From contig JAFQHL010000008.1 in the NCBI GenBank assembly GCA_017397955.1, positions 1-64,000 on the forward strand: 64,000 bases of DNA, read 5' to 3'. Below the pieces are notes generated by a model that ran no database searches, was not told where the DNA came from, and was given only the letters and a program-made list of their open reading frames with translations. Source of the DNA: Clostridia bacterium (GTDB lineage: Bacteria > Bacillota > Clostridia > Oscillospirales > CAG-382). Below, piece after piece: positions 32,810 through 42,898 of this stretch (its first letter is position 1; each line of letters starts with the position of its first letter). The position numbers were made by a program, and so were the translations under genes.

Positions 32810-34165
32810 GTGATTAACATAGGCGATATTCTCGAAACCGTTAATATGATAAGCAACGACCACCTTGATATACGAACAATAACAATGGGTATATCTTTGT
32901 TGGATTGCGGCGGCAGCGGCGCATTGTTTGCAGATAAAATATACGATAAAATTACCCGCAGAGCAGAAAGACTTGTTGCTGTTGGTGAAGAGATAGAAAA
33001 AGAATACGGTATTCCCATAATAAATAAGCGCGTGTCCGTAACTCCTATCGCTATTGCGGGCGCAGGTTTGGATGTGGAAGGCTTTGTTTCTGCTGCTAAA
33101 GCAATGGACAGAGCTGCCGAGACCTTGGGTATTAACTTTATAGGTGGCTACAGTGCTTTGGTGCAAAAAGGTATGACCGATGCAGACAGAGCTTTGATTG
33201 CATCCATACCTCAAGCTTTGGCAGAAACTGCAAGGGTGTGCTCTTCCGTGAATATTGGCTCAACAAAATCCGGTATAAATATGGATGCAGTAAAGGAGCT
33301 TGGCGAAATTATTCTTAAAACCGCGTATCTTACAAAGGACAGCAGCTCTATTGGTTGTGCAAAGCTTGTGGTTTTTGCCAACGCACCCGATGATAATCCC
33401 TTTATGGCAGGTGCTTTCCACGGCGTGGGAGAGGGGGAGACAATACTTAATGTCGGCGTTTCCGGTCCGGGTGTTGTTAAAACTGCGGTCGAAAAACTTA
33501 GTGGCGGTGATTTGGAGAAACTGTCCGAAGAGATAAAGCGCACGGCATTTAAAATCACAAGAGTTGGTCAACTTGTAGCTCTTGAAGCAAGTCGCAGATT
33601 GGGTGTACCCTTTGGTATTGTTGACCTGTCTTTGGCGCCTACGCCCGCTGTAGGCGATTCCGTTGCCGAAATCCTTGAAGCGATGGGTATAGGTCAATGC
33701 GGCGGTTGCGGCACTACCGCGGCACTTGCCATGCTTAACGATGCGGTTAAAAAAGGTGGCGTAATGGCATCATCTAAGGTTGGGGGGCTTTCCGGTGCCT
33801 TTATTCCCGTATCCGAGGATGCAGGTATGATAAAAGCCGTAAACGACGGCGTGCTTTCTTTGGAAAAGCTGGAGGCTATGACTGCAGTATGCTCTGTAGG
33901 ACTTGATATGATAGCAGTCCCCGGAGATACGCCTGCTGCAGTGCTTTCAGCAATGATAGCGGATGAAGCTGCAATAGGTGTTATAAACTCCAAAACAACT
34001 GCTGTAAGAGTTATTCCTGCTTACGGCAAGTCTGTTGGCGACAGCGTGGATTTCGGCGGCTTGCTTGGCAGTGCGCCTGTTATGAGAATCAGTTCTTGCG
34101 ATCCCTCCGTCTTTGTTAACAGGGGCGGTATAATCCCTGCGCCAATACATTCGCTTAAGAATTGA
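32810..34165 (+). CDS. UPF0210 (DUF711, PFL-like) protein
   Basis: 451 residues, beginning [32 protein letters not shown] and containing [15 protein letters not shown], both typical of DUF711/UPF0210, whose fold resembles pyruvate formate-lyase but which lacks a known radical-activating context. Near the C-terminus lie [22 protein letters not shown] and AVPGDTPA. Start is GTG with a purine-rich GGGGGTAG ahead. It ends the operon (strong terminator). Function is unknown; a regulatory partnership with the ACT protein is the usual suggestion. Confidence 0.9.
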   Translation: MINIGDILETVNMISNDHLDIRTITMGISLLDCGGSGALFADKIYDKITRRAERLVAVGEEIEKEYGIPIINKRVSVTPIAIAGAGLDVEGFVSAAKAMDRAAETLGINFIGGYSALVQKGMTDADRALIASIPQALAETARVCSSVNIGSTKSGINMDAVKELGEIILKTAYLTKDSSSIGCAKLVVFANAPDDNPFMAGAFHGVGEGETILNVGVSGPGVVKTAVEKLSGGDLEKLSEEIKRTAFKITRVGQLVALEASRRLGVPFGIVDLSLAPTPAVGDSVAEILEAMGIGQCGGCGTTAALAMLNDAVKKGGVMASSKVGGLSGAFIPVSEDAGMIKAVNDGVLSLEKLEAMTAVCSVGLDMIAVPGDTPAAVLSAMIADEAAIGVINSKTTAVRVIPAYGKSVGDSVDFGGLLGSAPVMRISSCDPSVFVNRGGIIPAPIHSLKN

Positions 34166-34217
34166 TTTTTGACAATCTTTTTATAAAAATATTAGAATCG
34201 GAAAATTGCACAGTTTT

Positions 34218-34252
34218 AAAAACGCTGACAGGGTTAAAATGTCGGCGTTTTT
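34218..34252 (+). terminator. Terminator of the CARF-UPF0237-UPF0210 operon
   Basis: A 13-base stem (34218-34230 with 34240-34252, one wobble pair) ending in TTTTT. It lies about 50 bases past the stop. Confidence 0.88.
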
Positions 34253-34383
34253 GTGCATTGTGACAAAAACGTATTTTTTTGACAATAGTTTTTTATTCTT
34301 AATGCATTGTTCATAATAAAGTATTATACTTACCATTGATAATTTGCGGGTATGTATGTCCACTGCCCGAGCAAGGAGAGTAA

Positions 34384-37300
34384 TTGGATATGAGTTTCAA
34401 ACAAAGGCTATCTGCGTTTTTAGCTGTTTCAATGATACTGTCGTTGTTTACCGCCTACCCGGTTATAAGCGGTTCTGCGGCAAGCACTCTTGAAAGTACG
34501 GTCTATTACATAGACCATAGTGCAGGTTTTGTATATGATGTTGACGATGGCACAACCGTTGCCCAGCTTAAGCAAAACTTGGAAAATAGCGCCGGTGATT
34601 TAACCGTTTACGATTTGAGCGGTGAAGAGCTTGGCGATACTTACCGTGTTTCTACGGGCTTTACCGTTTCATGCAGTGGTGAAACTGCCACTATTTTGGT
34701 AAAGGGTGATAATAACAGCGACGGTGTTATCTCCACGGTAGACGTTCTTTCCGTTTCTCGCTACTTGTCGGGTTATGAGATTTTTAACGATGCTTTGGAT
34801 GCCGCATCCGATGTTGACTATGATGGTATAGTATCTACTACCGACTTTGCTATTATGCGTAATCACTTGGCAGGCAAGGGCGATATTGGTGACTTTAAGC
34901 ATCCCAAGACCCCCACAGGCGGCGGATCCGACAGTTCTGAAGACAGTATTGAAGAAAGCAGTACAGTTGTTAAGAATTATACTGTAAGCTTTTCTGCGGA
35001 AGAAGGCGGTGCTTTGTCCGGCAACACTCAGCAGGTGGTTGCTTCCGGCACAAGCTTTTCCGCTATTACCGTACCTACCGTTTCTTGCGATGCGGGGTAT
35101 ATTTTTACGGGTTGGACCCCCGATTTCCCGGATGTGGTTACCTCCGATTTAAGTTTTACCGCAAACTTTGAAAAGGGCGTAATATCCACTGAAGAACTTA
35201 ACTACGCCAGCGCGGATATGGGCGGTCAGTATATGTTTACTGTAGGTGCGCCTTACGACCCCTTGCTTGATTCTTTTGATGCGGCTGAAGAATACGGCAG
35301 CGGTTATCTTAACGACGGCATCATGCTAACCGATACCGACGATGATTGGGTTGAGGCATCTCGCTCCAACTCCCAGATAGTTATAACCGTTAAACTGGCG
35401 CAGACCGTTACCGTAACTAAGGCGGTTATAAACTGCGGTTTGCTGAAATGGGCAACAAACCGTGTTCTTCCCGATAGTGTTACCGTTTATACAGGTGTTG
35501 ATGGCGGGGAAGATGTGTACTATGGTACGACTTCCGCGTATACAGCTATCGGCGATTATGGCTATACTGCTACCATCGTTCCTCAGGGAGAAGCTGTTCA
35601 GGCAGACTATGTTAAGTTTGTTTGCCCTATGAGTGCTTTTATAGGCAGATTTGGCGAAGTGGAAGTTTACGGTATCGGCAACGGAACTGCCTCCTACGAT
35701 ATAAGCTTTGTTGCAGGTGAAAACGGTACACTTCAAGGCACGTATGAGTACACTGTTGACGGTGGTACACTTTGGAGTGAGATAACCGTTCCCACGCCCG
35801 TTGCGGCCAGTGGCTACAAGTTTGTCGGCTGGTCTCCCGCACTTCCTTCAAATGGTTCTGCGATTAACGCCGATGCTACATACATCGCACAGTTTGATGT
35901 TGATGACAGCCAGTATGTAACCGTTAACTTTGTTGCAGGTGCAAACGGTACAGTAAATGGCCAAAGCAGCTTTACCGTTATTAAGGGTACTGCGTGGTCT
36001 GAAATTTCCGTTCCCACACCTACGGCAAACGCAGGCTACAAGTTCAGTGCTTGGTCTCCTGTATTCCCTGCAAAGGTAACAGAAGATGCAACCTATACAG
36101 CTCAATTTGTTTACGATGAAACTCAATATGCTACCATAAACTTTGTTGCAGGCGCAAACGGCACAATCAGCGGCACGACAAGCGTTACCGCGCTTATAGG
36201 CAGCTCGTTTGCCGATATTACGCTTCCTGCAACTAATGCAAACACAGGTTATAAATTCAGTGGTTGGTCTCCCGCACTTCCTGACAAGGTAACGGGCGAT
36301 GCAACTTATACCGCAGAATTCGTAGTTGACGAAAGTCAGTATGCAACCATTACCTTTGTTGCAGGTGCAAACGGCACAATCAGCGGTACAAAGACCTTCA
36401 CCGTGCTCAAGGGTACTGAATGGAGCAAAATTACCGTTCCTTCCTATCAAGCAAATGATGGTTATAAGTTCGTTTCCTGGTCTCCTGCGTTCCCCGCAAC
36501 CATAAATGAGGATGCTACATATACGGCAACCTTCGCTGTTGATAACGCGCAGTACGCAACTGTAGTATTTGTTGCAGGCGCAAACGGCACAATCAGCGGC
36601 ACCAACACATTTACCGTTCTCAAGGGCACTTCTTGGAACGATATAGATGTTCCCACGCCCGTTGCAAACGCAGGTTATAAATTTGACGGTTGGTCTGCTT
36701 CTTTCCCCGCAACAATCAACGACGATGCAACCTTTACAGCTAACTTTGTATACGATGCAAGCCAGTACGCAACCGTTACCTTCGTTGCAGGTGCAAACGG
36801 TACAATCGGCGGTACAAGCACATTTACAGTTCTCAAGGGGACTGCTTGGTCTGCAATTACCGTTCCCACAACAACTGCAAACGCAGGCTATAAGTTTAGC
36901 GCTTGGTCGCCTTCATTCCCTGCAACGGTAACAGCAGATGCTACTTATACAGCTAACTTCGTTTACGATGCTTCTCAGTACGCAACCGTTACATTTGTTG
37001 CCGGTGCAAACGGTACAATCAGCGGCACAAAGACTTTCACCGTACTTAAGGGTACTGCTTGGTCTGCAATCACCGTTCCTACCGCCACCGCTAATGTGGG
37101 CTATAAGTTCAGCGCGTGGTCGCCGTCCTTCCCCGCAACGGTAACGGAAGACGCTACTTATACAGCAAACTTTGTTTACGATGCAAGCCAGTTTGCTACA
37201 ATTACCTTCGTAGCCGGCTCTAACGGTACAATCAGCGGAACAAGCACATTCACAGTGCTCAAGGGCTCCGCATGGTCTGTAATCACCGTTCCTTCTGCAA

Positions 37301-40300
37301 CAGCAAACGCAGGCTACAAGTTTAGCGCTTGGTCGCCTTCCTTCCCCACAACAATAACCACAAGCGCAACCTATACCGCAAACTTTGAATATGATGCAAC
37401 GCAGTACGCAACAGTAAGCTTTGCAGCAGGTGAAAACGGTAGCCTCAGCGGCGCAACCGCGTTCACCGTTCTAAAGGGCACCGCTTGGTCAGCTATATCT
37501 GTTCCTTCTCCCGTTGCAAACGATGGCTACAGATTCAGCGATTGGAGCGGCACATTCCCCTCAACAATTACTGCGGATGTAAGCTTTACAGCAAGATTTG
37601 AGAAGATACCTACATATTCCATCGTATTCGTAGCAGGTTCTAACGGCTCTTTGGTGGGCACTTGGGCGTTTGATGATGTTGAAGAAGGTACAATATGGAG
37701 TAACGCAATTACAGTTCCTACTCCTGTTGCAAACGCAGGTTATGTATTTGACAGTTGGACACCTGCGCTTCCTTCCGATGACAGCACAATCAACGCAAGC
37801 GTAACCTACACAGCACTGTTCGTTATCGAAGAGGTTGGTTCTTACCGTGAGAACTATGCTTCTGCCGCAAACGGCGGTACCTATGCATACTATGTAGGCA
37901 CTAAGCTTGATACCTACGACGACACAATCTTCGAAACCAAGAGCACCGAATCTATGAGAGTAAGCTTTTCCTCTACTACATTGAGCTTCGGTAACGGTTA
38001 TCTTAACGACAATTCACAGGTTATTCTCAGCGACGGCAACTGGGTAGAGCGTGCCCGCGGTTCAACGGGCGGTTTCCAAAGCCAGAGCAATGTAATTATC
38101 ATTATTGTTAAGCTTGAATCTGCTAAGTCTGATATAGAACAGGTTGTAATCAACCTCGGTACACCTGCAGCTTCCGGTAACAGAGGTTTGCCCGATAATG
38201 TTACCGTTAAGTACACCACAAGAACATCGCTCAGCAGCAATGTTTCGTGGACAACCATGGGCAGCACGGTTACAAACTACGAACATATAAGCGGTTACGG
38301 ATATCAGGCTGTTATTGAGAACGATGCGACAAACAGGTCTATTAAGTACCTGCAAATTACAATGTCCATGAGCACCTATTACGCTGCAAGAATCGGCGAA
38401 ATAGAAGTTCTGGGCCCCGAAGTTAACACAACGGTTCACAGTGTAAACTTTGTTGCGGGCGCAAATGGTAAACTCAGCGGCACTACCTCCTTCGGTGTTC
38501 CCGACGGTGATACCTTCGCTTCCGTTACCGTTCCCACTCCCGTAGCAAACGATGGCTACAGATTCTCTCACTGGTCTCCCGAACTTCCTTCCACTTCTTC
38601 TGAGGTAACTGCTTCTGCTGTTTATACAGCTGTGTTTACCGAAAAGATTGGCGGCGAAGAACTTAACTATGCTTTAGACAAAAACGGCGGCCAGTACATG
38701 GTTACCACAGGTACTGTACAGACCGGATTCCCCGATTCCTTCGATTCGGGCTCTGCTTATGGCAGCGGTTACCTCAACGACGGCAAGTGGTTGGAAAACA
38801 CAGATGATGCTTGGGTAGAAGTTTCCAGAAGCAGCAATATTATAGGCGTAACATTCAAGCTTTCTGCTCCCATCACAATGACCAGTACGGTTATGAACTT
38901 TGGCTTGAGAGAAGGGTCTGGAAACCGTGCACTTCCCGATAGTGTTACCGTTTATGTAGGTTCTTCCGCAAGTAACATATCAACAGTGTTTGGTACAACC
39001 TCAAACTTTACTGCAAACTCCGATTACGGATATACAGCAACCGTTAACGGTACTGCTGAAGAAGTTTCTTATGTATACTTCGAATGTACCATGAGCCAGT
39101 ATATAGGCAGACTTGGCGAATTTGAAATCTGGGGTGCAGAAGGCGAAGTTGTTCCCACCTATACAGTAAGCTTTAACGCAGGTACTAACGGTACGGTAAC
39201 TGGTGAAACCTATCATACCGTTGCAGAAGGCACTTTGTGGAGCGAGATTGAAGTTCCCACCGCAACCGCAAAACCCGGTTATGTATTCAGCGGTTGGACA
39301 CCTTCTCTTCCTGCAGATAACGAAGCTATTACAGGCAACCTCAGCTTTACCGCAACCTTCACCTATGACGCTTCTCAGTGGCGTACGGTAACTTTCGTAG
39401 CAGGTGCCGGCGGTACACTCAGCGGCACGACAAGCGTTTCCGTTCCTACAGGCACCGCTTGGTCCACCATTACCGTTCCTACTGTTGTGGAAAATGACGG
39501 CTACACATTCACAGGTTGGTCTCCCGAATTCCCCACAACCATCACTGCAAACGCAACCTATACCGCAAACTTTATCGTTACCCCTGCCGACCAGTATGTA
39601 ATCACATTCAAGGCGGGCACAGGCGGTAAGCTCAGCGGCACCACGGTTATCAGTGTTGATGAAGGCACACTCTGGAGCACAATCACATTGCCCACACCTG
39701 TGGCAAACAGCGGTTATGTGTTCACATCATGGACACCCAGCCTGCCCGACGGCACAATGGAAATAACCGATAATCTTACATTCACCGCAAACTTCGCTGT
39801 TGACAACGGTCAGACTCTTGAAGGCGTAATTTATATCAACGGCGTTAACGCAAGCCAGTACATCTCCGGCGGTTCCCATATTTACACCCTCAACTACGGT
39901 TCTGCATTTACAGCTACCTATTGGGAAGTTTATGTTGCAGGCTATTCCGAAGCTAAGGGCGGCTATATAGTAACCGAAAAATATGCAACAGGCACTACAA
40001 AATCTGTTGAGGTTCCCGCAAACGGTATAGTAATCGCCGTTCACATGGGCACCCAGACCCAGGCAGCTTGTGCTTATGTTGATGTGGGCGACTTGCTTGT
40101 TCTTACCGAGGACATTAACCTCACCAGCGCTACTTGCGTGGCAGGTTCGTCCTATGTGGCTATCTATACCGGCGACGGTACCCAGCCCGACGGCAGCGGA
40201 AGCACCGACGAGCCCGAAAACCCGTCCGTTGACCCCAGTGAATATCAGCAGCTTAACTACTCTCATGTTAAGGGCATGTGGCTGTCTCAGTTCGACCTCA

Positions 40301-41439
40301 GCAATGTGTTTATGTCAAACTCTGCTCAGCGTTCCGAGGCAAGCTATAGATCTCTCATGACTACAATTCTTGATAATTGTAAGAATATCGGCATAAATAC
40401 ACTGTTCGTTCAGGTAAGACCTAACGGTGACAGTATGTATCCCTCCGAATACTATACCGCAAGTAAGTATGTTGTAGGCGCATACGGCAGGACACACTCC
40501 TATGACCCGTTCGCTATCATCATAGAACTGGCACACGCTCGCGATATGTCTGTTCAGGCGTGGATCAACCCTCTCAGACTTATGAGCTCTACCGATATAG
40601 CTAATGTAAGCACCAGCTTTAAGGTAGGCGAGTGGTATCAGAGTTCCACTTACAACGGCAAGTATGTTGTTCTTTATAGCAGCTACTATTACCTTAACCC
40701 CGCTTATGCAGATGTTCGTCAGCTTATTATCGACGGTGCAAAGGAAATTTGTACTCTCTATAATGTAGACGGCGTTCACATGGACGACTACTTCTATCCC
40801 ACCACAGCTAGCTCCTTCGACTCTGCGGCGTATAACGAATACTCCGGCAGTCTGTCTCTTGCTAACTGGCGCAGAGATAATCTTAACAAGTTGGTAAGCG
40901 GCATTTACAGCGCAGTTAAGTCTGTGGATCAGGACATCCTGTTCGGTATTTCTCCCGCTGGTAATATGAGTACCGTTTACAACTCTCAGTATGCAGATGT
41001 TTACACATGGTGCTCTACCTCCGGATATATCGATTATATCTGTCCTCAGGTATACTTCGGTATGCTTCACAATTCTCAAGGCTTCGGCTCTTGCTCTACA
41101 GGTTGGTCTAACATTGTCAAGACTTCCTCCGTAACTCTTTACACTGGTTTGACTCTTGGTAAGGCTTTGGATGGCTACAGCGGTACCATTGATACTTACG
41201 CAGGCTCTACCGAAGCACAGTATGAGTGGGTTAACAACCGAGATGTTATCAAGTCTTCGCTCGAATATGTTCGCGACAGCTTGCCTAAGTGCACAGGCGT
41301 AGTATTCTTTTGTTATCAGTACTTCTATTCGCCTACGACGGGCTCTGCAATAGCAGCAACAGCCGAAGAACGCGCTAATATGCAACCTGTACTGGATGCA
41401 TTGTTCCCAAACACTACTGTAAAAAGTAATGTAGAATAA
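34384..41439 (+). CDS. Giant secreted GHL10 glycosidase-like protein with dockerin-like module, 15 B-repeats and discoidin-like domains
   Basis: 2351 residues. A signal peptide covers about 1-33. A dockerin-like pair of calcium loops lies at about 107-165 (DNNSDGVISTVDVL and DVDYDGIVSTTDFA). Fifteen InlB-type B-repeats (core FVAGANGTISG...W), eight of them consecutive, separate three discoidin-like domains at about 270-430, 1150-1343 and 1423-1585, each with SGYLNDG or NGYLND. The C-terminal domain (about 1958-2320) is GHL10 (YngK-like): VKGMWLSQFD, TLFVQVRPNGDSMYPS, VDGVHMDDYFYP and DYICPQVYFG. It likely acts on cell-surface or host glycans. No sorting signal is present. Start is TTG (34384, GGAG five bases before) or ATG 34390. 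Upstream, TTGACA (34279) and TATACT (34325) are out of register, so the promoter is unresolved. Confidence 0.88.
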   Translation: MDMSFKQRLSAFLAVSMILSLFTAYPVISGSAASTLESTVYYIDHSAGFVYDVDDGTTVAQLKQNLENSAGDLTVYDLSGEELGDTYRVSTGFTVSCSGETATILVKGDNNSDGVISTVDVLSVSRYLSGYEIFNDALDAASDVDYDGIVSTTDFAIMRNHLAGKGDIGDFKHPKTPTGGGSDSSEDSIEESSTVVKNYTVSFSAEEGGALSGNTQQVVASGTSFSAITVPTVSCDAGYIFTGWTPDFPDVVTSDLSFTANFEKGVISTEELNYASADMGGQYMFTVGAPYDPLLDSFDAAEEYGSGYLNDGIMLTDTDDDWVEASRSNSQIVITVKLAQTVTVTKAVINCGLLKWATNRVLPDSVTVYTGVDGGEDVYYGTTSAYTAIGDYGYTATIVPQGEAVQADYVKFVCPMSAFIGRFGEVEVYGIGNGTASYDISFVAGENGTLQGTYEYTVDGGTLWSEITVPTPVAASGYKFVGWSPALPSNGSAINADATYIAQFDVDDSQYVTVNFVAGANGTVNGQSSFTVIKGTAWSEISVPTPTANAGYKFSAWSPVFPAKVTEDATYTAQFVYDETQYATINFVAGANGTISGTTSVTALIGSSFADITLPATNANTGYKFSGWSPALPDKVTGDATYTAEFVVDESQYATITFVAGANGTISGTKTFTVLKGTEWSKITVPSYQANDGYKFVSWSPAFPATINEDATYTATFAVDNAQYATVVFVAGANGTISGTNTFTVLKGTSWNDIDVPTPVANAGYKFDGWSASFPATINDDATFTANFVYDASQYATVTFVAGANGTIGGTSTFTVLKGTAWSAITVPTTTANAGYKFSAWSPSFPATVTADATYTANFVYDASQYATVTFVAGANGTISGTKTFTVLKGTAWSAITVPTATANVGYKFSAWSPSFPATVTEDATYTANFVYDASQFATITFVAGSNGTISGTSTFTVLKGSAWSVITVPSATANAGYKFSAWSPSFPTTITTSATYTANFEYDATQYATVSFAAGENGSLSGATAFTVLKGTAWSAISVPSPVANDGYRFSDWSGTFPSTITADVSFTARFEKIPTYSIVFVAGSNGSLVGTWAFDDVEEGTIWSNAITVPTPVANAGYVFDSWTPALPSDDSTINASVTYTALFVIEEVGSYRENYASAANGGTYAYYVGTKLDTYDDTIFETKSTESMRVSFSSTTLSFGNGYLNDNSQVILSDGNWVERARGSTGGFQSQSNVIIIIVKLESAKSDIEQVVINLGTPAASGNRGLPDNVTVKYTTRTSLSSNVSWTTMGSTVTNYEHISGYGYQAVIENDATNRSIKYLQITMSMSTYYAARIGEIEVLGPEVNTTVHSVNFVAGANGKLSGTTSFGVPDGDTFASVTVPTPVANDGYRFSHWSPELPSTSSEVTASAVYTAVFTEKIGGEELNYALDKNGGQYMVTTGTVQTGFPDSFDSGSAYGSGYLNDGKWLENTDDAWVEVSRSSNIIGVTFKLSAPITMTSTVMNFGLREGSGNRALPDSVTVYVGSSASNISTVFGTTSNFTANSDYGYTATVNGTAEEVSYVYFECTMSQYIGRLGEFEIWGAEGEVVPTYTVSFNAGTNGTVTGETYHTVAEGTLWSEIEVPTATAKPGYVFSGWTPSLPADNEAITGNLSFTATFTYDASQWRTVTFVAGAGGTLSGTTSVSVPTGTAWSTITVPTVVENDGYTFTGWSPEFPTTITANATYTANFIVTPADQYVITFKAGTGGKLSGTTVISVDEGTLWSTITLPTPVANSGYVFTSWTPSLPDGTMEITDNLTFTANFAVDNGQTLEGVIYINGVNASQYISGGSHIYTLNYGSAFTATYWEVYVAGYSEAKGGYIVTEKYATGTTKSVEVPANGIVIAVHMGTQTQAACAYVDVGDLLVLTEDINLTSATCVAGSSYVAIYTGDGTQPDGSGSTDEPENPSVDPSEYQQLNYSHVKGMWLSQFDLSNVFMSNSAQRSEASYRSLMTTILDNCKNIGINTLFVQVRPNGDSMYPSEYYTASKYVVGAYGRTHSYDPFAIIIELAHARDMSVQAWINPLRLMSSTDIANVSTSFKVGEWYQSSTYNGKYVVLYSSYYYLNPAYADVRQLIIDGAKEICTLYNVDGVHMDDYFYPTTASSFDSAAYNEYSGSLSLANWRRDNLNKLVSGIYSAVKSVDQDILFGISPAGNMSTVYNSQYADVYTWCSTSGYIDYICPQVYFGMLHNSQGFGSCSTGWSNIVKTSSVTLYTGLTLGKALDGYSGTIDTYAGSTEAQYEWVNNRDVIKSSLEYVRDSLPKCTGVVFFCYQYFYSPTTGSAIAATAEERANMQPVLDALFPNTTVKSNVE
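35914..37617 (+). repeat. Eight tandem 213-base B-repeat units inside the GHL10 gene
   Basis: Eight consecutive copies of a 71-residue unit, with starts near 35917, 36127, 36340, 36553, 36766, 36979, 37192 and 37405. They show the pattern YATVTFVAGANGTISG, TVLKGTAWS, GYKFSAWSP and ATYTANFVYD. DNA identity between neighbours 36766-37190 is high, indicating recent duplication; outer copies diverge. All are in frame. Confidence 0.9.
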
Positions 41440-41446
41440 TAAAAAC

Positions 41447-41478
41447 TGACGGCGGCTACCGTATGGTAGCCGCCGTCA
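41447..41478 (+). terminator. Terminator hairpin after the GHL10 gene
   Basis: A 14-base perfect GC-rich stem, TGACGGCGGCTACC with its complement around GTAT. The plus-strand U-tract is weak (CATTTCTG), while A's at 41441-41445 would serve the minus strand, so it may act in both directions. Confidence 0.8.
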
Positions 41479-41516
41479 CATTTCTGCAAAATCTCAGAAC
41501 ACAAAAATACAGTTTT

Positions 41517-41552
41517 ATAAAAAATGCGGCTGCTTTTACAAGTAGCCGCATT
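41517..41552 (-). terminator. Terminator of the ABC importer operon
   Basis: A 13-base stem with one wobble pair (41523-41535 with 41540-41552), preceded on the plus strand by an A-run that becomes the U-tract for the minus strand. It ends seven bases before the ATPase stop. Confidence 0.85.
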
Positions 41553-41558
41553 CGTGTG

Positions 41559-42149
41559 CTATTCAATTATATTTCCGAGTTTATCTAACAACATAATCCG
41601 CGCATTAAGTTTTTCTGCTTCGTCTTTTTGGTGTGTAACCACAACAACCGTTTTGCCCTCCAACCGTTCTTTTACAAAAGCAATAACTTCGTCCTTTGTG
41701 TCCTCGTCCAAACCTTTAAAAGGTTCGTCCAGAACATAAAAATCGGCTTCGATTGCCAACGCGCGTGCTATAGCCACTCTGCGCTTCATACCTCCGGAAA
41801 GTTTGCGCACGGGCTTTTTTAAGTCTTCTATGCCTAAAGCATTAAGAATTGCTGCACAGTGCTCTTTATCTTGTCGCGGCGGTATTATTGCTTCGACATT
41901 CGACAGGGCGGAGAATTCCTCAAAAAGCCTGTCTTCCTGAAAAACTACACTTGCCTTTTTAGGTACGCTTATTTTGCCGCTGTCGGGTTTGAGAGAACCT
42001 AATATAAGATTCAAAATGGTGGTCTTTCCGCAACCGGAAGGTCCCATTATGGCAAGCATTTCTCTTTGTTTCACTTCGAAGGAAAGGGAGGAGAGCACAT
42101 TTTTGCCGTCAAAGCTTTTTGTAACATTTTCAAAAACAATGCAGCTCAT
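41559..42149 (-). CDS. ABC transporter ATP-binding protein (SsuB/TauB-like)
   Basis: A compact ATPase of 196 residues against about 250 for typical SsuB/TauB. Walker A is GPSGCGKTT, the Q-loop VVFQEDRLF, the signature LSGGMKRR, Walker B FYVLDEP and the switch histidine VVTHQ. The short C-terminus ends soon after the H-loop, as in minimal importers of this class. Its start overlaps the permease stop by four bases. It energizes the importer encoded by the two preceding genes. Confidence 0.93.
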   Translation of the reverse strand: MSCIVFENVTKSFDGKNVLSSLSFEVKQREMLAIMGPSGCGKTTILNLILGSLKPDSGKISVPKKASVVFQEDRLFEEFSALSNVEAIIPPRQDKEHCAAILNALGIEDLKKPVRKLSGGMKRRVAIARALAIEADFYVLDEPFKGLDEDTKDEVIAFVKERLEGKTVVVVTHQKDEAEKLNARIMLLDKLGNIIE

Positions 42150-42898
42150 AGCTTTTCCACCCCCATATACGCCAATTTTATAGCGCCCACCATCAATTTT
42201 TCAAAAACAAAACTTATTACTATCAGAACCAATGTCCACGCAAACAAATCAACGCTTTCAAAGTAGATCTTGGAGTAATAAAGGCTTTCGCCTATAGAAT
42301 TCAACGGCAAAGCTATAAACTCTGCGGCAACACCCGATTTCCAAGCCAAACCAAAAGAGGTAGAACAGGCGGAAATTATGAAAGGCTTCATTTCCGGGAG
42401 AAAAATGTAAACAAATTGTTTGTAAAAAGGAAGGTTAAATACTTTTGCTACCTCAAGCTTTTTGGGGTCTATACTTTTATATCCCTCCAAAATATTATTA
42501 TAAACAATTGGGAATACCATCAAGAACGATATGAAGATTGATAAATCGTCCGTTGGAATCCATAACAACGCAATTATTATAAAAGAGGCTACAGGTACGG
42601 ATTTTATGGTTATCATATAGGGCCATAAAAGCTCTCTGATAATACGAAATCTGCCTGCCAATACTGCAAATATTGCTCCTGCAAAGAATCCCCAAAGAAA
42701 TCCTCTGATAATGTTAGAGAAGGTGGTTATTACAGCCAAATAAAACATTTGACCCTCTTGCACGGAGAAAAATCCTTCGATAACCTCAATTGGCGAGGGC
42801 AATAAAATTGGAAGGTTTGTAAAATGGGCAGCCGCCTGCCACGCAAAAAGTGCAAGCAGGACGGCTACAAATTTGTAAATAAAATTTTTAAGCTTCAT
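42146..42898 (-). CDS. ABC transporter permease (SsuC/TauC-like)
   Basis: 250 residues, about six membrane helices. The coupling (EAA) loop is represented by EGYKSIDPKKLEVAKVFNLPFYKQFVYIFLPEMKPFIISA, with the conserved glycine-like turn altered to FNLP. The family pattern KSVPVASFIIIALLWIP is typical of nitrate/sulfonate/taurine-type permeases. It overlaps the substrate-binding gene by 11 bases and the ATPase gene by four, so the three form one operon. Confidence 0.9.
   Translation of the reverse strand: MKLKNFIYKFVAVLLALFAWQAAAHFTNLPILLPSPIEVIEGFFSVQEGQMFYLAVITTFSNIIRGFLWGFFAGAIFAVLAGRFRIIRELLWPYMITIKSVPVASFIIIALLWIPTDDLSIFISFLMVFPIVYNNILEGYKSIDPKKLEVAKVFNLPFYKQFVYIFLPEMKPFIISACSTSFGLAWKSGVAAEFIALPLNSIGESLYYSKIYFESVDLFAWTLVLIVISFVFEKLMVGAIKLAYMGVEKL

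Noticed and set aside
35914-37617. Second regular array considered as CRISPR or satellite DNA
   Set aside because: Period 213, fully coding, with typical B-repeat protein pattern.
40315-41385. 356-codon minus-strand open frame over the GHL10 domain
   Set aside because: Antisense of a domain with clear family motifs; no ribosome site or sensible composition.
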